A stretch of 64,000 nucleotides of DNA from JACNKV01 sp964422145 (GTDB lineage: Bacteria > Fidelibacterota > Marinisomatia > Marinisomatales > JACNKV01). Location: the NCBI GenBank assembly GCA_964422145.1, contig CAYQZV010000006.1, positions 1 through 64,000 on the forward strand, in the 5' to 3' direction. This document shows, in pieces, positions 56,077-64,000 of the stretch. The first letter of the stretch is position 1. Each line of letters opens with the position of its first letter. The notes beneath the pieces are model-generated. The model was not told the DNA's origin, did no database searches, and was given only the letters and a program-made list of their open reading frames with translations. The translations under genes were made by a program, and so were the position numbers.

Positions 56077-57018
56077 ATGAAAAAAATATTAACTACGATG
56101 ACCATGATTATGTTTTTAACCAATGCAGGACAGATATTCGGTCGTGATTATGCAGGGTATTCCGGCAGTTTTTTACGCATGGGGACCACAGCACGATCCA
56201 TTGCAATGGGCGGAGGGTTCAGTGCAGAACTTGATCGAGGGTTTACCGCTTTTCATAATCCAGCCGGATTACCGTTCCTGAAAGACCGCCATGTGTCATT
56301 CTCACATCAGCAGCTTCCGCTTGATCGACGGTTTATTGGATCTGCATTTGCGATGAGACTTCCCCCAACAGCGGGATTAGGTATCATGTGGGTCAATGCC
56401 GGCGTAAATAATATCGATGGCAGAACGACTTCCGGTGTTCATACCGAAACATTGTCAACCGGTGAAAATGCTGTCTACATCAGCTTTGCCCAGCAGGTGA
56501 TCGAATGGCTGGGTGTAGGAGTCAGTATTAAAATCCTTGATCAGCAGCTTCCGATGAACTCAAGCAGTATTGCGGGGAAAGGAATTGGATTCGATGCAGG
56601 CATTTTGATCAAATCGGGTGAAGATTTTGCGGCAGGGATCATGGTTCAGGATTTGAACTCGGGATACCAATGGAATACTGGCAGTATCTTTGAAAAAGGG
56701 ATGATCTATGAGGAGAAATTCCCGACCCAATATCGTTCAGGATTCCGGATGAAGAAATGGGAAACTGATATCGTTGGTGAGGTGGCGGTGATCACTGATC
56801 ATCAATCCGTGCTGGGCATTGATGTCAGAATCGGTGCGGAGCATACTCTTCACGACAATTATTTCTTGCGGGGCGGGATCGGCAACTCAAGGATATCCGT
56901 TGGCGGCGGGATGCAATACCAGTTGTTTAATAAGAAGAAAGCCTTTTTAGATTATGCATTTCGAATGGGAGCGGTTGCCGGGATTGAACATGTGTTTACC
57001 TGCGAATTCATTTTTTAA
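56077..57018 (+). CDS. PorV-like outer-membrane protein
   Basis: The ATG at 56077 follows GTGAGG (56065-56070) at good spacing; an in-frame GTG at 56065 would add four residues. About 313 residues, signal peptide ending GQIFG. The conserved family start is complete: GSFLRMGTTARSIAMGGGFSAELDRGFTAFHNPAGLPFL. Barrel strands follow (FIGSAFAMRLPPTAGLGIMWVNAG, YISFAQQVIEWLGVGVSIKIL, FLRGGIGNSRISVGGGMQYQL) with the closing strand VFTCEFIF. Of the three PorV/PorQ-type proteins in the window this is the closest in motif to PorV (also UPF0164-like), and it lies near sprA. PorV is the T9SS attachment-complex shuttle; the assignment is likely but not proven. Confidence 0.82.
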   Translation: MKKILTTMTMIMFLTNAGQIFGRDYAGYSGSFLRMGTTARSIAMGGGFSAELDRGFTAFHNPAGLPFLKDRHVSFSHQQLPLDRRFIGSAFAMRLPPTAGLGIMWVNAGVNNIDGRTTSGVHTETLSTGENAVYISFAQQVIEWLGVGVSIKILDQQLPMNSSSIAGKGIGFDAGILIKSGEDFAAGIMVQDLNSGYQWNTGSIFEKGMIYEEKFPTQYRSGFRMKKWETDIVGEVAVITDHQSVLGIDVRIGAEHTLHDNYFLRGGIGNSRISVGGGMQYQLFNKKKAFLDYAFRMGAVAGIEHVFTCEFIF

Positions 57019-57036
57019 GTGTATCGGATACTGATC

Positions 57037-57915
57037 ATGAAATCTCATTTATTTCGAAGTCTTGTTGGTGTTTTAATTCTTGCCGGGAATCTGCATTACG
57101 GTATCGGAACACAGTTTTTGTCATTACCAACCCACACAAAAGAGTTGGCAATGGGCGCTCATCCTCTTTCGTCCTTCGCGGGGAGTAACCCTGCCGGATT
57201 ATTTGTTGACGGACCAAAACCTATCTTATCGGTAGCGTACGGTAAAGGGTATTCTGACGTAGCTCAATCATCATTTTCTTTACGCTCCCGTAACTTTGGC
57301 GGGACAGTTGGTTTATTCATTCGATATGCCGGATTAAACGGACTCGAGTTGCGACAATTAAGTCCATCTGATGATCCGCTGGCGGAATTCGGAACCTATG
57401 GTGCTGCAATCGATCTGTCTTATTCAAAGCAAACTCGCAAATTAAAATACGGCGTCACGTTACGCCATTTGCAAATGCAGATGCACACAGACCATTCCGG
57501 AGGTTGGGCTGTTGATTTAGGTGTTTTATCTCATCCATGGAAAAACGGATCAGTCGGTTTATCGATTTTAAATGTGGGAACGATGACCTCTCTGAATGAA
57601 TCCTCACCGAAGCTGCCGATCCGATTGTTGATTGGAGGAGATACTCGATTCCAAGGGAATGGTTGGATGAATACAGTCATGGCAACGATTGAGTCTTCAC
57701 AACATGTCCCCGGATTGATCTATCGTGTGGGCAATGAGCTTGAATATCGGTTCTTATCCCTGCAGTTAGGGACGCAAATATCACAAGAATTAGCGACGGT
57801 CTCTGCCGGAGTTCGTATTCATTCAGGCATCTATCGAATAGGATATGGGATTCGATTCGGATCGCAAGGGTTAGGTAACCCGCAATTGATTGATATTTCT
57901 GTGCTTCTGCCATAG
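57037..57915 (+). CDS. PorQ/PorV-related outer-membrane barrel protein
   Basis: The ATG at 57037 (MKSHLFRSLVGVLILAG) is preferred because a signal peptide follows at once; 57019 would add six residues. About 292 residues. The mature start QFLSLPTHTKELAMGAHPLSSFAGSNPAGLF is the PorQ/PorV pattern in shortened form. Strands follow through GTVGLFIRYAGLNGLELRQL, KYGVTLRHLQMQMHTDHSGGWAVDLGVLSH, GSVGLSILNVGTM and IYRIGYGIRFGSQG to a final IDISVLLP. It sits 18 bases after the PorV-like gene and is probably in the same transcript. The PorQ assignment is tentative. Confidence 0.72.
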   Translation: MKSHLFRSLVGVLILAGNLHYGIGTQFLSLPTHTKELAMGAHPLSSFAGSNPAGLFVDGPKPILSVAYGKGYSDVAQSSFSLRSRNFGGTVGLFIRYAGLNGLELRQLSPSDDPLAEFGTYGAAIDLSYSKQTRKLKYGVTLRHLQMQMHTDHSGGWAVDLGVLSHPWKNGSVGLSILNVGTMTSLNESSPKLPIRLLIGGDTRFQGNGWMNTVMATIESSQHVPGLIYRVGNELEYRFLSLQLGTQISQELATVSAGVRIHSGIYRIGYGIRFGSQGLGNPQLIDISVLLP

Positions 57916-57917
57916 TA

Positions 57918-58736
57918 ATGTCTCAGAAATCCAAAAAATATCGCTTTACTTATATTATTATCACGTGTGTTATTGTACTGGTTTTTATCGGGTTTTACTT
58001 ATTCAATCAAAGAGATCGATCTCCGGCAACTCCACTCATTGGTGAAGAACCGGTTTCAGAAGTAGTTCAGGATATCCGAGGAACCATTGCAATCATTATA
58101 GATGACTTTGGATATCGGAATGATGAAGTCTCGGATGGGTTTTTAGCCTTAGATGCCCCTTTAACATTTGCAGTTATTCCCGGGCATGAACATAGTCGAT
58201 CTTTCTCTAAAAAAGCCGGAGAAGCGGGATTTGAAATAATTGTGCATATGCCAATGGAATCTCACATTAATTCGCGAGGAGAAACTGAATTTCGGCTAAA
58301 TACAGATATGATAAGCCGGGAGATTGAAGAAAGGGTAGAAAAGGCATTTTTCGAAATCTTTGATGCGGTCGGACTAAACAATCACCAAGGATCTAAAGCC
58401 ACAGAAGATCAACGAATTATGCACATCGTTGCAGACGTGCTGTCAAAACATCAAGCCTATTTTGTGGACAGTCGAACCAGTGCAAAAACCGTTGCGGAAT
58501 CCACAATGAAAAAAGCAGGCGTCCCTTACATTGAAAGACAGGTGTTTTTGGATAACGATTTTGATCCGGGACTGATTTATAAACAATTGAATGAGTTAGT
58601 GCAGCTTGCAGAAAGTTCAGAGTTTGTCGTGGGAATCGGACATGTGAAACGAGAAACACTGCAAGTCCTCCGAGAGGAAATCCCGAAGCTAAAAGCGAAG
58701 GGATTTCGTTTCGCGTTTATTTCAGAAATTTTATGA
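57918..58736 (+). CDS. Divergent polysaccharide deacetylase family protein (YibQ-type)
   Basis: 272 residues with one N-terminal membrane anchor (about 9-28, FTYIIITCVIVLVFIGFYL) and a periplasmic NodB-like barrel. Family motifs are IAIIIDDFGYRND, PLTFAVIPGHEHSRSFSKKAGEAGFEIIVHMPMES, VGLNNHQGSKATED, AYFVDSRTSAKTVAESTMKKAGVPYIERQVFLDND and VGIGHVKRETLQVL. The metal-site residues (DD, H, H and D) are in place, so catalysis on an acetylated glycan is possible, though family activity is poorly known. It begins two bases after the PorQ-like gene's stop and has no clear Shine-Dalgarno, consistent with operon read-through. Confidence 0.9.
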   Translation: MSQKSKKYRFTYIIITCVIVLVFIGFYLFNQRDRSPATPLIGEEPVSEVVQDIRGTIAIIIDDFGYRNDEVSDGFLALDAPLTFAVIPGHEHSRSFSKKAGEAGFEIIVHMPMESHINSRGETEFRLNTDMISREIEERVEKAFFEIFDAVGLNNHQGSKATEDQRIMHIVADVLSKHQAYFVDSRTSAKTVAESTMKKAGVPYIERQVFLDNDFDPGLIYKQLNELVQLAESSEFVVGIGHVKRETLQVLREEIPKLKAKGFRFAFISEIL

Positions 58737-58748
58737 CAAGGCCTAACA

Positions 58749-59741
58749 ATGTCTATTATCATTAAAGTCACCCGAGGAAGATGGATAGAAAGCAAACATA
58801 TTGCATATGGAGTCGTTGTAAACGGAGAAGGTCAAATTGTTTATTCTTCAGAAGATCCTGATTATTTAACCTGTATTCGTTCTTCATTGAAACCATTTCA
58901 GGCAGCTGCTTCTGTGAGAGCAGGTGCGGTTGATTCTGCTGGTTTCGGAGAAAATGAATTGGCATTAATGTGCGCGTCTCATTTTGGCGAGGATATCCAT
59001 GTGGAAACCGCAAAAGCCATGATTAATAAACTGGGATTATCCAGCAAACACTATGAATGCGGAGTGCACTATCCTTACAATAAAAATGCACGAATTCGTT
59101 TGTATTCAGAAAAAAAGGATGCCGAACCGTGGCACAATAACTGCAGTGGAAAACATGCAGGAATGCTTGCATTAGCGAAACATTTAAACGCACCTCTGAA
59201 CAATTATGTTTCTCCGAATCATCCTGTGCAGACATGCATAATGGATTATGTGCGAGAATTAACCGGATGCAAAGATTTTCCGCTCGCTATTGATGGTTGT
59301 TCTGCTCCGACGCCATTTTTATCTTTGCGTACGTTGGCTTTGCTGTTTCAAAAATTAGCGGTATCTGAACAACCCGAATTGAATACGGTTTATTCGGCGA
59401 TGACAAACCATCCCTATCTTATTGCAGGGGAAGATCGATTTGATACAGATTTTATGAGAGCAACCAAGGGAAGAGCGGTTTCGAAGGGTGGGGGTGAAGC
59501 CGTTCAGGGAATCGGTATACGCATGCCGGATGGAGAAGTATATGGGGTGGCTGTAAAGGTGCTTGACGGCAGCCAAAGAGCTTGCCCGGTTGCATCTATG
59601 GCTGTAATGTGTGAAGCAGGATTATTGTTAGAAACAGAAATAAAAGAATTAGAAAAATATCATTCGATTTCACTTTATAATCTTAAAAAGTTGCACATTG
59701 GTGAAATAAAAGCTTTCGTAAATAAAAAGGAGAGGCTGTAG
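58749..59741 (+). CDS. L-asparaginase, thermolabile (Rhizobium-type) family
   Basis: 330 residues, cytoplasmic, no signal peptide. The Asparaginase_II family signatures are intact: IRSSLKPFQAAASV (catalytic Ser-x-x-Lys), CASHFGEDIH, CGVHYPYN, NNCSGKHAGMLALAKH, AIDGCSAPTPFLSL and SKGGGEAVQGIGI. It would hydrolyse asparagine to aspartate and ammonia. The length is typical. The ATG has AAGG eight bases upstream and lies 12 bases after the deacetylase stop, so it closes this operon. A possible small gene on the opposite strand ends 11 bases downstream. Confidence 0.92.
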   Translation: MSIIIKVTRGRWIESKHIAYGVVVNGEGQIVYSSEDPDYLTCIRSSLKPFQAAASVRAGAVDSAGFGENELALMCASHFGEDIHVETAKAMINKLGLSSKHYECGVHYPYNKNARIRLYSEKKDAEPWHNNCSGKHAGMLALAKHLNAPLNNYVSPNHPVQTCIMDYVRELTGCKDFPLAIDGCSAPTPFLSLRTLALLFQKLAVSEQPELNTVYSAMTNHPYLIAGEDRFDTDFMRATKGRAVSKGGGEAVQGIGIRMPDGEVYGVAVKVLDGSQRACPVASMAVMCEAGLLLETEIKELEKYHSISLYNLKKLHIGEIKAFVNKKERL

Positions 59742-59752
59742 CAAAATGATCG

Positions 59753-59854
59753 CTACTTACGGGTTTCAATCCAATGTTTCAACGTCCAAAGAAGAATGAC
59801 GGTTCCGATGATAACAAGGAGCCCGGATAAGATAGATAAAGTAAGCGTGTTCAT
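59753..59854 (-). CDS. Possible 33-residue single-pass membrane protein
   Basis: On the minus strand, ATG at 59854 to TAG at 59753 encodes 33 residues: MNTLTLSILSGLLVI, a strongly hydrophobic centre (IIGTVILLWTL), then a basic tail (KHWIETRK). This is an ideal single transmembrane helix with a positive-inside end, as in small membrane regulators. No strong Shine-Dalgarno is seen upstream. It is convergent with the asparaginase gene. The remaining bases up to etfB (59855-60077) hold no convincing gene apart from the TetR-type palindrome. Confidence 0.45.
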   Translation of the reverse strand: MNTLTLSILSGLLVIIGTVILLWTLKHWIETRK

Positions 59855-60005
59855 AATGTCATTCAAAAATTACTGGAATATGATTTAAAAGAAAAGATGA
59901 AAGTTTTCGTGAATGAACGCCGAGATTATAAAGGATTTCTTTTTATGATACGCTATATAAAAGACAAAATCATCTTGAATAAATACCGAAAATCTCGTAA
60001 ACTAG

Positions 60006-60019
60006 ACCGACCAGTCGGT
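60006..60019. promoter_or_regulatory. TetR-type operator palindrome upstream of etfB
   Basis: ACCGAC (60006-60011), CA, GTCGGT (60014-60019) is a perfect six-base inverted repeat in an AT-rich spacer, 58 bases before the etfB start. ACCGACxxGTCGGT-type sites are typical of TetR-family regulators, some of which control fatty-acid oxidation and ETF genes. No regulator gene is in the window. Confidence 0.6.
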
Positions 60020-60077
60020 TTATTAATAAGCAGTTTTGCATAAAAATTTATTTTAATCCGTATTAAAGGAGATATTG

Positions 60078-60851
60078 ATGAAAATAGGTGTATTAGTTAA
60101 ACAGGTCCCTGTCAGTGATTCATCGTTGAGACTGACTGCAGACCAACAATGGATCGAAGAAACATCATTAAACTTTGAAATGAACGAGAATGACTCCTAT
60201 GCCTTGGAAGAAGCACTCCAAATTCGCGAAGGATCGGGTGAGGGTGAAGTGGTCGTTGTTAGTTTAGGACCCGCAGACCGGACCCCCAAAATTCTAAGGG
60301 AAGCTCTTTCAAAAGGCGCGGATCGCGGAATTCATATTATTGAGTCAACCCCATTTGACTCTGATCCGTATGTTCTTGCCAAATTATTTCATGAAGCCGT
60401 CAAGGATGAGGCCTTCGATCTTCTTCTCTGTGGATTACAATCCGATGACATGAGTACCGGACAGACTGGTTTGATCCTTGGAGAATTATTAGGGATGTCC
60501 ACCGCTACAATGGTTGTTGAAACGAATAAATTGGACGGTTCCATCAAAGTGAAACGAGAATTGGAATCCGGATGGTTCCAATGGGTAACACTCCCGTTCC
60601 CGGCTTGTGTTACGATCCAATCAGGTATCAATCAGCCCCGATACGCATCTTTAAAGGGGATTATGAGCGCAAAACGCAAAGAGATCAAGGCCGTGGATAA
60701 ATCCACACTTAACCCCGGCGACGCTCTACAGTCCATGTCTAAAATGTATGTTCAGCATAAAGATAAACGTACTGAAATGATTGATGGGGATACTCAAGCG
60801 ATTGTTACGCGCTTGATTGAAGTGTTTAAAAACGAAGCCAAAGTTCTTTAG
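60078..60851 (+). CDS. etfB: Electron transfer flavoprotein beta subunit
   Basis: EtfB binds AMP (or a bifurcating FAD) and pairs with EtfA to carry electrons from acyl-CoA dehydrogenases. The ATG at 60078 has AAAGGAGA five bases upstream. About 257 residues. Family features: IGVLVKQVPVSDSSLRL at the start, NENDSYALEEALQIRE, VVVSLGPADRTPKILREALSKGADRGIHI, DLLLCGLQSDDMSTGQTGLILGELLGM, and ACVTIQSGINQPRYASLKGIMSAKRKEIK. It is the first gene of an etfB-etfA-oxidoreductase operon and is preceded by a TetR-type palindrome. No dehydrogenase gene lies in the window. Confidence 0.95.
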   Translation: MKIGVLVKQVPVSDSSLRLTADQQWIEETSLNFEMNENDSYALEEALQIREGSGEGEVVVVSLGPADRTPKILREALSKGADRGIHIIESTPFDSDPYVLAKLFHEAVKDEAFDLLLCGLQSDDMSTGQTGLILGELLGMSTATMVVETNKLDGSIKVKRELESGWFQWVTLPFPACVTIQSGINQPRYASLKGIMSAKRKEIKAVDKSTLNPGDALQSMSKMYVQHKDKRTEMIDGDTQAIVTRLIEVFKNEAKVL

Positions 60852-60860
60852 GAGGTTTAA

Positions 60861-61826
60861 ATGGATATTCTGATTGTACTAGAAACAAAAGAAGGAAAAA
60901 TTCACCGCATGAGTTTGGAAGCCGTTACGGCTGCACAATCCATGGCGAAAGAACTAAACCTGAGTATGAGTGCTTTGATCTTGGGCAGTGACGTAAATGC
61001 TGTTTCTGAGGAAGCAAAAAAACTAGACGTGCACGAAATATTGACTCTTGAACATGAGCTTTTATCCCAGTATTCTGCTGACGGGTATACGGAAGCCCTG
61101 AAGCAGATCATAGAACAGGAAACGCCCAAATACGTTATGATGGGATACACGTATCAAGCACGCGATTGGGTTCCAAAGGTCAGTGTTCGATTACAAATAC
61201 CGTATATTTCAGATGTGGTTATGATTAAAACCGATGAAAGCACGCCTGCATTTACCCGAATGGTGTATAATGGAAAATTGATGAGTGATATCCTTCCTAA
61301 AACAGAAGGAACAGCCCTTGTCAGCTTCCAGGCGGCGGCTTATCCTGCAGATGGAGTTGCCTTTGGAGAAGCAAATCTGCGATCCGTTCAAGTGAACTTG
61401 GATGATTCTATGATCAAAACGGTTTCCGAAGAACCATTTACGGAGGAATCCGGCGGTGTTGATCTTTCTACAGCTGAAGTAATTGTATCGGTAGGGCGAG
61501 GAATCGGAAAAGAAGAGAACATTCCTCTAGTCGAAGCATTAGCAAAAGCATTGAACGCTGAAGTTGGGTCATCACGTCCGATCGTGGATGCGGGCTGGCT
61601 GCCGACGTTCCGGCAAGTTGGAAGTTCAGGACAAAGTGTAGCACCAAAGCTATATATTGCATTGGGAATTTCTGGAGCGATTCAACATATTGTCGGGATG
61701 AAAGGATCTAAGAATATTTTAGCCATCAATAAAGATACGGAAGCCCCGATTTTTGAGATCGCGGATTACGGAGTGGTGGGAGATATTATTGAAATCTTAC
61801 CAAAATTAACCGAAGCCGTTGGATAA
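60861..61826 (+). CDS. etfA: Electron transfer flavoprotein alpha subunit
   Basis: EtfA carries the electron-transferring FAD. TAGGAGGTTTAA directly before the ATG is a strong ribosome-binding site. 321 residues. The C-terminal FAD-binding domain is canonical: VSVGRGIGKEENIPLVEALAKAL, VGSSRPIVDAGWLPTFRQVGSSGQSVAPKLYIALGISGAIQHIVGM and ILAINKDTEAPIFEIADYGVVGDI. The N-terminal domain contains VMMGYTYQARDWVPKVSVRL. It lies nine bases after etfB and is followed by a Fe-S membrane oxidoreductase, so electrons probably pass to the quinone pool. Confidence 0.96.
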   Translation: MDILIVLETKEGKIHRMSLEAVTAAQSMAKELNLSMSALILGSDVNAVSEEAKKLDVHEILTLEHELLSQYSADGYTEALKQIIEQETPKYVMMGYTYQARDWVPKVSVRLQIPYISDVVMIKTDESTPAFTRMVYNGKLMSDILPKTEGTALVSFQAAAYPADGVAFGEANLRSVQVNLDDSMIKTVSEEPFTEESGGVDLSTAEVIVSVGRGIGKEENIPLVEALAKALNAEVGSSRPIVDAGWLPTFRQVGSSGQSVAPKLYIALGISGAIQHIVGMKGSKNILAINKDTEAPIFEIADYGVVGDIIEILPKLTEAVG

Positions 61827-61862
61827 AAATCTTTTGGTGTTTAACGCACCGGAATAAAAGCT

Positions 61863-61896
61863 GAACTTCGGAGTCCTCTTAAAGCTCCGATAGTTC
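61863..61896 (+). other. Intercistronic hairpin between etfA and the oxidoreductase gene
   Basis: GAAC-TT-CGGAG (61863-61873) can pair with CTCCG-ATA-GTTC (61885-61896), giving a broken nine-pair stem. There is no T tract, so it is more likely an mRNA processing or stability element than a terminator. Confidence 0.4.
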
Positions 61897-61922
61897 TAAT
61901 CACAAGGAAAAAGGAGTAGACT

Positions 61923-63923
61923 ATGGATGGGATGCATCAGGTTCCAAATCTTATGTATGTATTTGGCATCTCGGCAATCGCAATATTTCTATTTAATCTT
62001 CGCCGATTCTTTCTCATTAATATTGGGAAAAAAGAAGACAAGCCATCTAATAGTATTTTTCAAGGAATACAAAATGTATTGATCTACGGAATCGGTCAGT
62101 GGAGAGTCAATCGAAGACGGTTTGGATATGCAACACTCATGCATTTATTCATAGGATGGGGGATGTTCGAACTCATTTTTGCGACCGGAGTAGATATGTT
62201 TACAAAATGGGGGCTTTTCACCTCATTTTTACCCACAATGGATACACCTTGGTTTGCGGCACTGAATGACTTAGGAGGGCTGATTTTATTTGTCGGATTA
62301 TTGATGGCATTATATCGACGCCATATTCAGAAACCCGAGTTACTGCCCCAAAACGCTTTTAAAGGCAGGGGATATGTTTTGGGTGATACAGGATTAATCT
62401 TGATGATCATGCTATTAGATATTGGCGGGTTTTTCTCAGAGGCTTCCCGTCTTGCGATTGAACAACCGATCACCGCATCCGCTTCTTTTATAGGATATCC
62501 ACTTTCAAAACTACTGGTAAAAGAAACTTGGCAGTCTGCACAACCCTACCTTTGGTGGGGGCATGCATTGACCTCGTTTTTGATCATTGCGATAATACCG
62601 CTAACAAAAATGTTTCACGCCGTAGCTGCATTGGTCAATGTGGGATTCACAAATATAGATGCCCGTGGGAACGTACGCACCATGCATGTAAGTAAACTCA
62701 TGGAAGATCCCAACGCCGATATTGAGAATATCTCATTAGGAAGCAGTACGGTAAAAGAACTGACGTGGAAACAACTGCTAGATAGCATCTCTTGCACAGA
62801 ATGCTCTCGGTGTACCAGCGTATGTCCTGCGAACAATTCCTTGAAACCGTTATCTCCAATGGAAATCATTACCGATGTACGGGATACACTGTATGCAAAA
62901 GACCATGATAAAATTCTCCCGGGTGATGTGATCAGCGAAACAGCGTTATGGTCTTGTACAACATGCGGAGCTTGCATGGAAGAATGTCCTGTTTTGATTG
63001 ATCACGTTCCTACGATCACGGATCTGCGGCGTTACTTAGTTTTGTCCGAGGGGAAACCTCCTGCACAGGCGAATGAAAGTTTAGAAAAGACAATGAATAT
63101 GGGAAACCCTTATGGTCTCTCTCAAAGTGATCGAACAAAATGGGCAAAAGATGCAGGAATTGAATTACCGATTATGGCTGAGAAGAAACAGACGGATGTA
63201 TTATTCTGGGTTGGTTGTGCAGGCGCTTATGATCCGAGAAATCAGCAGGTGGCGAAATCCATGGTAAAAATATTTGAAGCAGCCGGCATAGATTACGGTG
63301 TGCTCGGCGAAGAAGAAATGTGTACCGGAGACTCAGCCAGACGGATGGGAGAAGAATACTTGTATGAAACCATGGCACTTCAAAACATTGAAACACTTAA
63401 TCAATACAAATTCAACCGTATTGTTACTACCTGCCCTCATTGTTTTCATACACTTGGGAACGAATATTCTGATTTTGGCGGGGATTATTCTGTAGAGCAC
63501 CATTCGCAATTTATGAAGAAATTGATTTCTGAAGGGAAGTTGACCGTAAGCAATGCGGAAATGGATATTACCTATCACGACCCATGTTACTTAGGCAGAC
63601 ACAATAAGGAATATAACGCTCCCAGGGATGTGCTGAAATCAGTTGTCCCATCAGCCAAGCTGATCGAAATGGATCAAAGCAAAGATAAGAGTTTTTGTTG
63701 CGGGGCCGGTGGCGGAAACATGTGGCACGAAATAGAAGAAGGAGATCGGATAAATCACCTTCGATTTGATCAGGTGCTAACTACCGGTGCATCCACCGTA
63801 GCTACGGCATGTTACTTTTGCACAACCATGATGGATGATGCAATTAAAGTACGTGGAAAGGAAGATGCGGTGAATGTGCGTGATATTGCAGAAATCGTTG
63901 CTGAAAATATTAAGTCGAAATAA
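61923..63923 (+). CDS. Membrane Fe-S oxidoreductase (ETF:menaquinone oxidoreductase-like, HdrD/GlpC type)
   Basis: 666 residues with AAGGAG seven bases before the ATG. The N-terminal 250 residues form a NarI-like cytochrome-b-type membrane domain with about five to six helices (LMYVFGISAIAIFLFNL, MHLFIGWGMFELIFATG, GGLILFVGLLMALY, TGLILMIMLLDIGGFF, HALTSFLIIAIIPL). Two [4Fe-4S] ferredoxin motifs follow, CTECSRCTSVCP (about 290) and CTTCGACMEECP (about 345), then two CCG (Cys-rich) domains: CAGAYDPRNQ...CPHCFHTLGNEY and DPCYLGRHN...FCCGAGGGNMWHE...ACYFCTTMM. This matches membrane FeS oxidoreductases encoded next to etfBA that pass electrons from reduced ETF to menaquinone. Haem ligands cannot be fixed by eye. 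Confidence 0.9.
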   Translation: MDGMHQVPNLMYVFGISAIAIFLFNLRRFFLINIGKKEDKPSNSIFQGIQNVLIYGIGQWRVNRRRFGYATLMHLFIGWGMFELIFATGVDMFTKWGLFTSFLPTMDTPWFAALNDLGGLILFVGLLMALYRRHIQKPELLPQNAFKGRGYVLGDTGLILMIMLLDIGGFFSEASRLAIEQPITASASFIGYPLSKLLVKETWQSAQPYLWWGHALTSFLIIAIIPLTKMFHAVAALVNVGFTNIDARGNVRTMHVSKLMEDPNADIENISLGSSTVKELTWKQLLDSISCTECSRCTSVCPANNSLKPLSPMEIITDVRDTLYAKDHDKILPGDVISETALWSCTTCGACMEECPVLIDHVPTITDLRRYLVLSEGKPPAQANESLEKTMNMGNPYGLSQSDRTKWAKDAGIELPIMAEKKQTDVLFWVGCAGAYDPRNQQVAKSMVKIFEAAGIDYGVLGEEEMCTGDSARRMGEEYLYETMALQNIETLNQYKFNRIVTTCPHCFHTLGNEYSDFGGDYSVEHHSQFMKKLISEGKLTVSNAEMDITYHDPCYLGRHNKEYNAPRDVLKSVVPSAKLIEMDQSKDKSFCCGAGGGNMWHEIEEGDRINHLRFDQVLTTGASTVATACYFCTTMMDDAIKVRGKEDAVNVRDIAEIVAENIKSK

Positions 63924-63937
63924 ATCGAATTTTGATA

Positions 63938-63994
63938 AAAGTTTGTTTAAATTCTCAAGATTATTGTAATAATAGAGTTCATTAAACAAACTTT
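63938..63994. terminator. 13-bp perfect inverted repeat after the ETF operon
   Basis: AAAGTTTGTTTAA (63938-63950) and TTAAACAAACTTT (63982-63994) are exact inverse copies with a 31-base loop, starting 15 bases after the oxidoreductase stop. It could be a bidirectional terminator or an operator for the next gene. No T tract of usual length is seen. Confidence 0.45.
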
Positions 63995-64000
63995 CAGAGT

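Noticed and set aside
59897..60043. A 48-residue plus-strand reading frame (starts MKVFVNERRDYKG)
   Set aside because: It runs straight through the TetR-type palindrome and the etfB leader, has a weak ribosome-binding site and a basic, low-complexity composition; probably chance.
1..64000. CRISPR array or rRNA operon
   Set aside because: No run of short regular direct repeats with unique spacers and no rRNA-like conserved stretch was seen.

Overview
ORGANISM. The window looks like a member of the FCB superphylum; my best guess is a Marinimicrobia (Neomarinimicrobiota)-like bacterium. The grounds are a SprA-type type IX secretion (T9SS) translocon gene, several PorV/PorQ-like outer-membrane proteins, secreted proteins ending in a YPNPFNP-type C-terminal sorting domain, many Sec-signal lipoproteins, and an EtfBA plus Fe-S membrane oxidoreductase operon. 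This is inferred from protein families; no rRNA or other phylogenetic marker is present. One 100-N scaffold gap lies at 3938-4037.

LAYOUT. (1) 1-27511 is an AT-rich accessory island whose left end is outside the window. It carries two giant YD-repeat/Rhs proteins (97-8450 and 14699-21052) with unrelated C-terminal tips. Each is followed by small exported proteins or lipoproteins that could be immunity factors. Between the Rhs genes lies a compact, overlapping operon for a type II secretion/type IV pilus-like machine (GspE ATPase, GspD/PilQ secretin, and GspL-, GspM- and GspC-like inner-membrane proteins). The pseudopilin GspG and a 5'-truncated GspF are on the opposite strand. At about 23036 the truncated gspF abuts head-to-head a phage/plasmid D5-type primase cut inside its TOPRIM motif, marking a recombination (or assembly) junction. 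The right arm (primase remnant, two accessory genes, tyrosine integrase) ends in the 3' half of a tRNA-Met(CAU) gene, a classic integration site.

(2) 27.6-42.7 kb is chromosomal in style. It holds a YceI protein and then a run of exported nucleic-acid-related proteins: endonuclease I, two lamin-tail/OB-fold proteins, an HhH-barrel protein, a degenerate 5'-nucleotidase fused to an EEP nuclease, and a second EEP lipoprotein, with PorV-like and FadL-like barrels among them. This suggests a surface system for degrading or using extracellular DNA.

(3) 42.8-46.3 kb carries housekeeping and envelope genes: a barrel, a YtfJ-like protein, a Nudix hydrolase, an FKBP lipoprotein, a cold-shock protein and RdgB. 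(4) 46.35-57.9 kb is the T9SS-related block: sprA, an M28 peptidase lipoprotein, a lipoprotein, a sorting-domain protein and two PorV/PorQ-like proteins. (5) 57.9-59.9 kb carries a divergent polysaccharide deacetylase, an asparaginase and a possible 33-residue membrane protein. (6) 60.0-64.0 kb is an etfB-etfA-Fe-S oxidoreductase operon behind a TetR-type palindrome, ending in a 13-bp inverted repeat.

HOW IT FITS. The most notable unit is the island's pairing of a minimal T2SS/T4P-like machine with two giant Rhs-type proteins. The rhs2 gene starts 42 bases after the last secretion gene, so a dedicated export system for polymorphic toxins is a reasonable hypothesis. All functions are read from sequence motifs; no search was run.
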